A stretch of DNA of 64,000 bases from Gemmatimonadota bacterium (GTDB lineage: Bacteria; Gemmatimonadota; Gemmatimonadetes; Gemmatimonadales; Gemmatimonadaceae), in NCBI GenBank assembly GCA_014192065.1, contig BJHH01000002.1, forward strand, positions 186,001-250,000, in the 5' to 3' direction. Position numbers and translations under genes: made by a program. Under the pieces are notes generated by a model, which saw only the letters and a program-made list of their open reading frames with translations, had not been told where the DNA came from and did not search any database. Positions 57,027-64,000 of the stretch are shown here, in pieces (positions within the stretch are counted from its first letter, which is position 1; each line of letters begins with the position of its first letter).

Positions 57027-58322
57027 CTACGCCCCGCCCGCGTGGTCCCGCACGATCTGGCGATAGAGCGCAAAGATCCGATCGAAGACCGAGCCCCACG
57101 AGTGGTTCGCCTCAGCGTGCGCGCGGCCGCGCGCGCCGAGCGCTTCGAGGTTGGTGCCGAGCAACCGAACCGCCGTTTCGGTCAGCGACCCCACGTCTCC
57201 CGAAACAAACCGCTCACCAGCCCCGGAGGTCTCGACCTGTTCGCTGATACCGCCACGATCTGCAGACAGCACCGGCGTGCCGCTGGCAAGCCCCTCGAGC
57301 GGTGCGAGCCCGAATGTCTCATTCGAGCTCGGCGCCACGAACAGGTCCCACGAAGCGAGCAGGTCGGCGAGCCGTTCGCGGTCGCGCTCATACGGAAGGA
57401 ACCGGATCCACGGCGCTCCCGCCGCCATCGCCTCGAGCATCGGACGCTCCGGACCGTCACCAACGAGCGCGAGCACCGCGCCGGTGTTGCGATACACCGC
57501 TGGCCAGGCGCGCAGGAGCAGGTCGAGTTCCTTCTCCGGAGCAAATCGCCCGACAAAACCGGCCACGAGCCCGGCTGGGAGTCCATAGCGGGCCCGGACC
57601 TCCTCACGTTTCGCCCGACGCCGGGGATGATACAGCGCGAGATCTACACCGAGGGGAATCTGGGAGACCCGGTCGATTCCGGCCTGATGCAGGTCGTCCA
57701 TCACGAAACGCGAACAGACGATGGTATGCGCGAAATGTCGGTCGATCCGGCGCGCGTACTTCCACGCGACGTCGTGAAGAGTGCGCTGCCACCAGGGCGC
57801 GCGCTCGGGCCAGGGCGAGAACAGGCGCGGAAAGTTGCTATGATAGAACGCCACCACGGGGATGTTCAGTCCACGGGCCGCCAATCGCACGATCCAGGGC
57901 ACGAGACCGGGGCTGCCGACCTCGATCAGGTTCGGCGCCTCATGCCTGACAATTCGCCGGTTGCTGCGGGTGGCCAGCATGAACCGGTACGGCGCCTGCT
58001 TCGGCACGACCGGGCCTTTCAGCCGGTAGACCCGCACACCGTCGGATTGAGAAATGGCATCGCGCGAGCCAGGCAGCGCGAGTACCTGCCGGTACGCCGG
58101 GTGCGCTTCGACGTACGCCGCTTTCTCACGCAGATAGGTGCGCACGCCGCCGGTGGTGTCACCGTAGAACTCGGTGATGTCGAGGACGCCAATTTCAGCG
58201 CGCGGGCGGAGCTGCGGCGGGAGTACCGTCTGCGACAGGTCCAGTGCCGACGCGCGAAGCTGCGCATCCGAAAGGAAGAGCGCATCCCCAGCGGAAGGAA
58301 CGCCTGACGGCTGGTCGGTCAC
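57027..58322 (-). CDS. GT4-family glycosyltransferase
   Basis: A 431-residue GT-B fold enzyme. The N-terminal acceptor domain has EFYGDTTGGVRTYL. The C-terminal donor domain has VGRFAPEKELDLLLRAW, LVGDGPERP and the EX7E motif in NETFGLAPLEGLASG. It most likely transfers a hexose from an NDP-sugar to a lipid or polysaccharide. It uses a GTG start at 58322 and is divergent from the aspartase gene at 58416. Confidence 0.88.
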   Translation of the reverse strand: MTDQPSGVPSAGDALFLSDAQLRASALDLSQTVLPPQLRPRAEIGVLDITEFYGDTTGGVRTYLREKAAYVEAHPAYRQVLALPGSRDAISQSDGVRVYRLKGPVVPKQAPYRFMLATRSNRRIVRHEAPNLIEVGSPGLVPWIVRLAARGLNIPVVAFYHSNFPRLFSPWPERAPWWQRTLHDVAWKYARRIDRHFAHTIVCSRFVMDDLHQAGIDRVSQIPLGVDLALYHPRRRAKREEVRARYGLPAGLVAGFVGRFAPEKELDLLLRAWPAVYRNTGAVLALVGDGPERPMLEAMAAGAPWIRFLPYERDRERLADLLASWDLFVAPSSNETFGLAPLEGLASGTPVLSADRGGISEQVETSGAGERFVSGDVGSLTETAVRLLGTNLEALGARGRAHAEANHSWGSVFDRIFALYRQIVRDHAGGA

Positions 58323-58415
58323 TGGTGCCCGCTGATCTTTGCCTGCACGATGGGTGAACAGTAGCGGCCACCGCTCGGCATTCGCTACCAGCGCCAGTGC
58401 GCATCAATAACTTGG

Positions 58416-60290
58416 ATGATGACTTCGACCAGCGCCGGCGACGGCCTTCGCGGCATCGCCTTCTTTGACGGACTTCCTGACGCTCTCCTGTGGCACCTGG
58501 CCAAGATCGGCGAACAGGCCACCTTGGCGGTGGACGACCTCCTGTTTCGGGAGGGCGAGCATCGCGCCTTTTTCGCCGTCATCCTCGCTGGCAACGTCGC
58601 GATCGAGCGCGCCGAATCCGATCGGGACGGTGTCTCGTTGCGACTCGCGACGCTCGGCCCCGGCAACGTCCTCGCCGAAGGCGCACTACTGGACTCGGGG
58701 GCGCACGGTTCGTCGGCACGCGCCCTGCTCCCCACGACAGTCATCATCTTTCGCACCGAAGCGCTCGAACCGGTCCTGCGGGACCAGCCAGCGCTGCACG
58801 CGGCCCTCGTGTCCCGGTCCGCGCGCGCGATCGCCGAACGGCTCCGTGGCGCCGACGCGATCCTGTCCGGAGGACGGCGCGGCCCAGGCTTCGGCGGCCC
58901 GACCCGCAAGGAACACGATTTCCTCGGCGAGCGCCTCGTACCCGACGCCGCGCTCTACGGTGTGCAGACCCTGCGCGCGATGGAGAACTTTCCGATCACG
59001 GGCGTCCCGCTCGCCGATTTTCCGGAACTGATCATCGCGCACGCGCAGGTGAAAGAAGCGGCCGCGCGCGCGAACATGTCGCTCGGCCTGCTGGATAAGA
59101 CGGTCGGCGACGCCATCGTGCGCGCCGCGCGCGAGATCCAACAGGGCAGGCACCACGAGCACTTCCGCGTGGACATGATCCAGGGTGGCGCCGGCACCTC
59201 GACGAACATGAACGCCAACGAGGTCATCGCGAACCGCGCACTCGAGCTGCTCGGCTATGCCCGCGGCGCGTACGAGCAGGTGCATCCCAACGAGCACGTG
59301 AACCTGTCGCAGAGCACCAACGACGTGTACCCGACCGCGTTGAAGATCGCGCTGCATCGCGGCATTGCGAGCCTCAAGGAGGCGATGGCCGGTCTGGTTG
59401 GATCATTCCTCCGGAAGGGAGAGGCGTTCGCACCGCACCTGAAGATGGGCCGGACGCAGTTGCAGGACGCGGTGCCCATGACGCTCGGCCAAGAGTTCGC
59501 GGCATTTGGGCATACCATCCAGGAAGACATCGACCGGCTCGCCGAAGCGCAGGCGCTGATTCGCGAGATCAACATGGGCGCGACGGCGATCGGGACGGGC
59601 ATCACGGCGCCGCATGGATACGCGGAGCTGGTGCGGGCCACCCTCTCGGAGGTGACGGGCCTCGCGCTGATCACGGCGCCCGACCTCGTGGAGGCGACGG
59701 CCGACACCGGAGCGTTCGTGCAGCTCTCGGGCGTCCTCAAGCGGTGCGCGGTGAAGCTGTCGAAGATCTGCAACGACCTCCGGCTACTGTCGAGCGGGCC
59801 GCGGACCGGGTTCGGCGAGATCAACCTCCCACCGATGCAGCCCGGATCGAGCATCATGCCGGGCAAGGTGAACCCCGTCATCCCCGAGGTGGTGAACCAG
59901 GTGTGCTTCGATGTGATCGGGGGCGACATGACGGTCACGATGGCGGCCGAGGCCGGGCAGCTGCAGCTCAATGTCTTCGAACCGATTATCGCCTTCCGCC
60001 TACTGCGCAACATCCAGTCGCTCCGGAACGCCTGCGTTGTGCTCAGTGAGCGTTGCGTGGATGGAATCACCGCGAACCCCGACCGGATGCGCCAGCTGGT
60101 GGAGCATTCGATTGGCATCGTCACGGCGCTCGTCCCGATCCTCGGTTACGATAAATGCGCCCAAGTGGCGATGGAGGCGCTGCAGTCGGGACGCGGCGTG
60201 TATGAACTGGTGTTGGAACGAGGGTGGATGAAGCGCGCCGAACTGGAATGCGCACTGAATCCTGCAACGATGACGGGCGGAACCAGCTGA
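58416..60290 (+). CDS. Aspartate ammonia-lyase fused to an N-terminal cyclic-nucleotide-binding-like domain
   Basis: A 624-residue two-domain protein. Residues ~15-143 are a cNMP-binding-like beta-roll (DDLLFREGEHRAFFAVILAGNVAI, then AEGALLDSG). Residues ~165-624 are a complete aspartase/fumarase-II catalytic domain: LGERLVPDAALYGVQTLRAMENF, QGGAGTSTNMNANEV, the SS-loop signature GSSIMPGKVNP at 477-487. It converts aspartate to fumarate and ammonia. The cassette has Glu88, but its CRP Arg82-equivalent position is Gly98, so ligand binding may differ. The ATG begins ATGATG. Confidence 0.9.
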   Translation: MMTSTSAGDGLRGIAFFDGLPDALLWHLAKIGEQATLAVDDLLFREGEHRAFFAVILAGNVAIERAESDRDGVSLRLATLGPGNVLAEGALLDSGAHGSSARALLPTTVIIFRTEALEPVLRDQPALHAALVSRSARAIAERLRGADAILSGGRRGPGFGGPTRKEHDFLGERLVPDAALYGVQTLRAMENFPITGVPLADFPELIIAHAQVKEAAARANMSLGLLDKTVGDAIVRAAREIQQGRHHEHFRVDMIQGGAGTSTNMNANEVIANRALELLGYARGAYEQVHPNEHVNLSQSTNDVYPTALKIALHRGIASLKEAMAGLVGSFLRKGEAFAPHLKMGRTQLQDAVPMTLGQEFAAFGHTIQEDIDRLAEAQALIREINMGATAIGTGITAPHGYAELVRATLSEVTGLALITAPDLVEATADTGAFVQLSGVLKRCAVKLSKICNDLRLLSSGPRTGFGEINLPPMQPGSSIMPGKVNPVIPEVVNQVCFDVIGGDMTVTMAAEAGQLQLNVFEPIIAFRLLRNIQSLRNACVVLSERCVDGITANPDRMRQLVEHSIGIVTALVPILGYDKCAQVAMEALQSGRGVYELVLERGWMKRAELECALNPATMTGGTS

Positions 60291-60346
60291 TCGGGACACG
60301 CACGAACGCCACCACCGTTTTAGAGGAATCCCGACGCGGTTTTTTT
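60290..60346 (+). terminator. Possible terminator after the aspartase gene
   Basis: TCGGGA (60290-60295) can pair with TCCCGA (60329-60334) across a 33-nt loop, and seven Ts follow at 60340-60346 after CGCGG. The long loop and the five bases before the T-run make it a weak candidate. It would separate aspartase from the cytochrome oxidase genes. Confidence 0.35.
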
Positions 60347-60456
60347 GCCTCAGCACTTCCATAGAGTGGCGCCCAGTCCGTAATTTTGTGGGGCTGTCTA
60401 TCGCAGTGGCAGGGCCTGCCTCACCTTCCCGTCATCCCTACGGACAGGACCATTTC

Positions 60457-61758
60457 ATGACCCGTTTGCCTTACCGCCGGCTCGGCGCCGCGATGTGCAT
60501 CGCAGCCCTGACGCTGGCGCTCGCCGCCTGTGGAGGGCAGGAGTACCCCAACTCCACCTTCATCCACAACAGCGAGATCAACACCGACATCATCGCCCTG
60601 TGGGACCGCATCCTCTTTATGGGAACGCTGGTCTTCATCTTCGTCGAAGGGCTGCTGATTTACACGATCTTCAGGTTCCGCGCGAAGCCGAACGCGCCGC
60701 TGCCGAAGCCGGTTCACGGGAACCACACGCTCGAAATCGTCTGGACGCTGCTCCCGGTGCTGATTTTGATTCCGATCGCGGTGCCGACGGTCAAGACCAT
60801 CTTCAAGACGCAGGCGCCTGCCGCGGCTGACGCGCTGCAGGTCGAGGTCTACGGCCACCAGTGGTGGTGGGAGTTCCGCTACCCGCAGTACGGCGTGACC
60901 ACGGCCAACGAGCTCTACCTGCCGGCCGGCAAAACGGTCGCATTCACGCTCCGCACCGTGGACGTTCTCCATTCATTCTGGACGCCGGCCCTCGCGGGCA
61001 AGCGCGACCTGATTTCGAACAAGACGAACTACATGTGGTACACCCCCGACGCGAAGCTCGCCGAGGACGCGTTCAACGGGTTCTGCACCGAGTACTGCGG
61101 CTCGTCGCACGCGAACATGCGCTTCCGGGTGTACACAACGACGCCGGAGAACTTCGAGAGCTGGGCGGCGCATCAAAAGCTCGCCGCCGCCGGTTCGCCG
61201 GCCGCTCTCGCGGCGACGGCATCGGCCGACAGCGCCGCCAAGAAAGCGCCTGCCAGAGCCGCCATCATCCCGACACCGGCACCTGTGCCCGTTTCGAACG
61301 TCGGCTACATCTTCCCCGAATCGAAACTGAAGTCGCACAACGTGCCGCACACGCCGATTCCGGCGAGCCTCACGTTCGACGACGCGTTGCTCGCGTCTGC
61401 CGATGTGGCGGCGGGACACGCGCTCGTCACGAACATCGCAAACCTCGGCAAGGCGCCCTGCCTCACCTGTCATATCATCAAGGGTGAAGGCGCGATGCTG
61501 AACCTCAGCGACAATGGGGCCAAGGGTCCGAACCTGACGCACGTCGGCACGCGGCACACCTTCGCCGGCGGCCTGTTCCCCACCAACGCGGCCAACGTGG
61601 CGCGCTGGATCAAGAACGCGCAGGTGATGAAGCCCGGCGCCACGATGAACACGTTCGGCATCGGCGAGTACAGCGCGCTGATAAAAGCCAAGGTCACGGC
61701 CGGGCTCACCGACAAAGAAATCGCCGACATCGTGGCCTACCTGATGTCACTCAAGTAA
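60457..61758 (+). CDS. ctaC: Cytochrome c oxidase subunit II fused to cytochrome c
   Basis: A 433-residue lipoprotein (lipobox LAAC, Cys25) with two N-terminal TM helices and a cupredoxin domain. The CuA ligands are His172, Cys210, Cys214, His218 and Met221, with Glu212 between the cysteines. An Ala/Pro-rich linker leads to a cytochrome c domain with CLTCH (335-339) and a Met near 391-397 as axial ligand. It receives electrons from cytochrome c and passes them to heme a. ATG 60457 is preceded by ACAGGA. It is followed by subunit I after 19 bp. Confidence 0.95.
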   Translation: MTRLPYRRLGAAMCIAALTLALAACGGQEYPNSTFIHNSEINTDIIALWDRILFMGTLVFIFVEGLLIYTIFRFRAKPNAPLPKPVHGNHTLEIVWTLLPVLILIPIAVPTVKTIFKTQAPAAADALQVEVYGHQWWWEFRYPQYGVTTANELYLPAGKTVAFTLRTVDVLHSFWTPALAGKRDLISNKTNYMWYTPDAKLAEDAFNGFCTEYCGSSHANMRFRVYTTTPENFESWAAHQKLAAAGSPAALAATASADSAAKKAPARAAIIPTPAPVPVSNVGYIFPESKLKSHNVPHTPIPASLTFDDALLASADVAAGHALVTNIANLGKAPCLTCHIIKGEGAMLNLSDNGAKGPNLTHVGTRHTFAGGLFPTNAANVARWIKNAQVMKPGATMNTFGIGEYSALIKAKVTAGLTDKEIADIVAYLMSLK

Positions 61759-61777
61759 CGGCCGGAGACTCATACCC

Positions 61778-63706
61778 ATGGCAACGACCGCCGCCCCCGC
61801 CCCGATCAACACACCCGCCGGCACCAGCTATGCGCCAGGCGAGGCCACGGGCATCTGGAGCTGGCTCACCACGGTCGATCACAAGCGGATCGGCACGCTC
61901 TATCTCTGGACCGCACTGACCTTCTTCATCGTCGCTGGCATCGAGGCGTTCATCATCCGCCTCCAGCTGATGAAACCGAACAACCAACTCGTCTCGGCTG
62001 AGATGTACAATCAGCTCTTTACGATGCACGGCACGACGATGGTCTTCCTCGTCATCATGCCGCTCTCGGCCGCCTTCTTCAACTACCTGATTCCGCTGCA
62101 GATCGGTGCCCGCGACGTCGCCTTCCCGCGACTCAACGCGTTCAGCTACTGGGTCTACCTGTTCGGCGGCATCTTCATGACGGTGCCGATCTTCTTCAAT
62201 GTGGCGCCCAACGGCGGCTGGTTCGGCTACGCACCGCTCACCACGATGCAGTTCTCGGGCGGTCTGAACATCGATTTCTGGGTGATCGGCCTGCAGATCC
62301 TCGGCGTCAGTTCGCTCGCCGCGGCATTCAACTTCATCACGACGATCATCAACATGCGCGCACCGGGCATGAGCCTGATGCGCATGCCGATTTTCACCTG
62401 GATGTCGTTCGTCGTGCAGTTCCTGCTGATTCTGGCCTTCCCGGCCATCACGATCGCGCTCTTCTTCCTCCAGTTCGACCGGTTCTTCGGCACGCAGTTC
62501 TATGAAATCGCGGCCGGCGCCGACCCGCTCCTCTGGCAGCACCTCTTCTGGGTGTTCGGCCACCCCGAGGTGTACATCCTGATCCTGCCCGCCTTCGGCC
62601 TCGCGTCGGAGATTCTGCCGACCTTCTCGAAGAAGCCGCTCTTCGGCTACAACGTAATGGTCTACTCGGGCATCATGATCGGCTTCCTCGGCTTCGGCGT
62701 GTGGGCCCACCACATGTTCGCCGTCGGCATGGGCGCCACGGCCGACACGATCTTCGCGATGGCCACGCTGCTCATCGGCATCCCGACCGGCGTGAAGATC
62801 TTCAACTGGGTGGCCACGATGTGGGGCGGCAACATCCGCTTCACCGTGGCGATGAAGTTCGCCATCTCACTCGTGGCTCTGTTCACCATCGGCGGCATCT
62901 CGGGCGTCATGCACTCGTCTCCGCCGACCGACCTCCAGCAGACCGACACCTATTTCATCGTCGCGCACTTCCATTACGTGCTGTTCGGCGGCTCGATCAT
63001 GGGCATTATGGGCGGTATCTACTTCTACTACCCGAAGATCTTCGGTCGCTATATGAGCGAGAAGCTCGGTAACTGGCACTTCTGGAGTTTCTTCGTCGGC
63101 ATGAACATGACGTTCTTCCCGATGCACTACGCCGGCATGCTCGGCATGCCGCGCCGCATCTACACCTATGACATCGGCCAGGGCTGGGAGCAGTTCAACC
63201 TCTGGTCGACAGTCGGCGCGCTCTTGCAGGGCGTCGGCCTGATCTGCTTCGTCTACAACTTCGTGAAGAGCCGGAAGCGCGGCGAAGTGGCGCCGAACGA
63301 CGCGTGGGGCGCAGGGACGCTCGAGTGGTCTATTCCGTCGCCGCCGCCGGACTACAACTTTGCCAAAATCCCGTACGTGACGTCGCGCTATCCGCTCTGG
63401 GACATCAAGCAGCCCGAGATGACGGCCGAACTCACGCACACGGCGCCCGACGCCGGCGTGATCGCTGATGCACACGCGGTGCCGATGCACGAGGAGACCC
63501 AGTACTACACGGCCAAGTCGCTCGGCATCCCGATGCCGTTCCCGACGATCAAGCCGTTCTTCGCCGCACTGTTCATGGTGCTGATGATGGCCGGCCTCGT
63601 GTTCATCCACCTCGACCTGTTCTGGGTGGCGATCTTCGTGATGATTGGTAGCGGAGCCGCCTTCGTGGGATCACTCTACGGCTGGCTCACCAGCCCCTTG
63701 GAATAA
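61778..63706 (+). CDS. ctaD: Cytochrome c oxidase subunit I
   Basis: A 642-residue, 12-helix-plus catalytic subunit reducing O2 to water and pumping protons. It has the heme a ligand in FTMHGTTMVF, the CuB site with the His-Tyr crosslink in WVFGHPEVYILILP, the HH pair in VWAHHMF, and the heme a/a3 His pair in VAHFHYVLFGG. The Glu in GHPE makes it an A1-type oxidase. The C-terminal ~100 residues extend beyond the usual length. GGAGA precedes the ATG, and subunit III starts 9 bp after the stop. Confidence 0.96.
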   Translation: MATTAAPAPINTPAGTSYAPGEATGIWSWLTTVDHKRIGTLYLWTALTFFIVAGIEAFIIRLQLMKPNNQLVSAEMYNQLFTMHGTTMVFLVIMPLSAAFFNYLIPLQIGARDVAFPRLNAFSYWVYLFGGIFMTVPIFFNVAPNGGWFGYAPLTTMQFSGGLNIDFWVIGLQILGVSSLAAAFNFITTIINMRAPGMSLMRMPIFTWMSFVVQFLLILAFPAITIALFFLQFDRFFGTQFYEIAAGADPLLWQHLFWVFGHPEVYILILPAFGLASEILPTFSKKPLFGYNVMVYSGIMIGFLGFGVWAHHMFAVGMGATADTIFAMATLLIGIPTGVKIFNWVATMWGGNIRFTVAMKFAISLVALFTIGGISGVMHSSPPTDLQQTDTYFIVAHFHYVLFGGSIMGIMGGIYFYYPKIFGRYMSEKLGNWHFWSFFVGMNMTFFPMHYAGMLGMPRRIYTYDIGQGWEQFNLWSTVGALLQGVGLICFVYNFVKSRKRGEVAPNDAWGAGTLEWSIPSPPPDYNFAKIPYVTSRYPLWDIKQPEMTAELTHTAPDAGVIADAHAVPMHEETQYYTAKSLGIPMPFPTIKPFFAALFMVLMMAGLVFIHLDLFWVAIFVMIGSGAAFVGSLYGWLTSPLE

Positions 63707-63715
63707 CCGGAGACC

Positions 63716-64000
63716 ATGACTGTGGCCACCGCCGACACACCTGCAGGGCACGAAGGGCATCACGAGCACGTGCACTACACGAGCACAGGGCTCGAGAACC
63801 GCAAGATCGCCATCTGGGCGCTCATTGGTTCCGAGTGCATGCTCTTTGCATCGCTCATCTCGACGTATCTGATCTACAAGGGCCGGTCCAAGGTCGGGCC
63901 GTTCCCGCACGAATGGTCGTGCAAGACGTCCAACGTCGTGGGCAAGACCGCCGAGCTGGTGGCGGGCTGCGCGCCGGCCGACGTGCTCAAGCCGATTCTC
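63716..64000 (+). CDS. ctaE: Cytochrome c oxidase subunit III, 3' end cut by window
   Basis: The first 95 codons of subunit III from ATG 63716, preceded by CCGGAG. The N-terminus is His-rich (AGHEGHHEHVHYTST), then comes TM1 (KIAIWALIGSECMLFASLISTYLIY), which matches the family start. A loop with two Cys follows (WSCKTSNVV... AGC) before the next helix. It continues past the window end. It is the third gene of the oxidase cluster. Confidence 0.9.
   Translation, partial: MTVATADTPAGHEGHHEHVHYTSTGLENRKIAIWALIGSECMLFASLISTYLIYKGRSKVGPFPHEWSCKTSNVVGKTAELVAGCAPADVLKPIL

Noticed and set aside
61751-62713. 320-codon minus-strand open frame opposite cytochrome oxidase subunit I
   Set aside because: Antisense shadow of a conserved gene; no ribosome binding site or family similarity.

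Overview
This is a 64 kb, GC-rich, gene-dense bacterial chromosome segment. It has no rRNA, tRNA, insertion sequence, prophage or CRISPR that I can see. The gene content suggests a Gemmatimonadota (Gemmatimonas-like) Gram-negative aerobe: TonB-dependent receptor with carboxypeptidase-regulatory-like domain, TonB, many exported peptidases (tricorn/S41, M14, M24, M28+PDZ), Tat-exported PLP enzymes, and an aa3-type cytochrome oxidase whose subunit II is fused to cytochrome c. The taxonomic call is inference from gene content and start-codon style (many GTG/TTG starts); no marker RNA is present.

Layout. 1-6.2 kb: 3' part of a short mutY, citrate synthase, a TauE/SafE permease and a giant tricorn-type protease. 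6.4-16 kb: an exported RidA divergent from a Tat-exported class V aminotransferase-like protein, a large TonB-dependent receptor with an unusual C-terminal LTxxQ (Spy/CpxP-like) extension, a secreted propeller-like protein, a probable decarboxylase-gene remnant, an EVE-domain protein and a second Tat-exported class V aminotransferase. 16.4-26.2 kb: aldehyde dehydrogenase, YggT, then the methionine/folate pair metF-metH. A SAM-II riboswitch followed by an intrinsic terminator precedes metF. After it come a small coiled-coil protein with a damaged partial duplicate, an acyl-CoA dehydrogenase and a DUF1684 lipoprotein. 26.2-41 kb: a sodium:solute symporter with a small membrane partner, exported peptidases and amidohydrolase, an orphan BtuF-like protein, a half-size TauE/SafE protein, alpha/beta hydrolase-nth, a cyclophilin, two very small ORFs and an HD protein.

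41-47 kb: a tightly linked ECF sigma / single-TM putative anti-sigma / LTxxQ protein / TolC / membrane-fusion protein / MacB-like permease cluster. It looks like an envelope-stress-regulated export system without its own ATPase gene. It ends in a strong bidirectional terminator facing a tonB gene. 48-58 kb: Kup potassium transporter, MbfA-like ferritin/VIT1 iron exporter, polysaccharide deacetylase with leuS, a Tat-exported glycosylasparaginase-type hydrolase, and a DUF2334-glycosyltransferase pair. 58-64 kb: an aspartate ammonia-lyase fused to an N-terminal cyclic-nucleotide-binding-like domain, then cytochrome c oxidase subunits II, I and the start of III, cut by the window end.

The most unusual items are the SAM-II riboswitch with a proposed terminator/antiterminator platform, the cNMP-aspartase fusion, and the recurrence of LTxxQ or Spy-like helical modules in a TonB receptor and in the ECF-linked efflux cluster.
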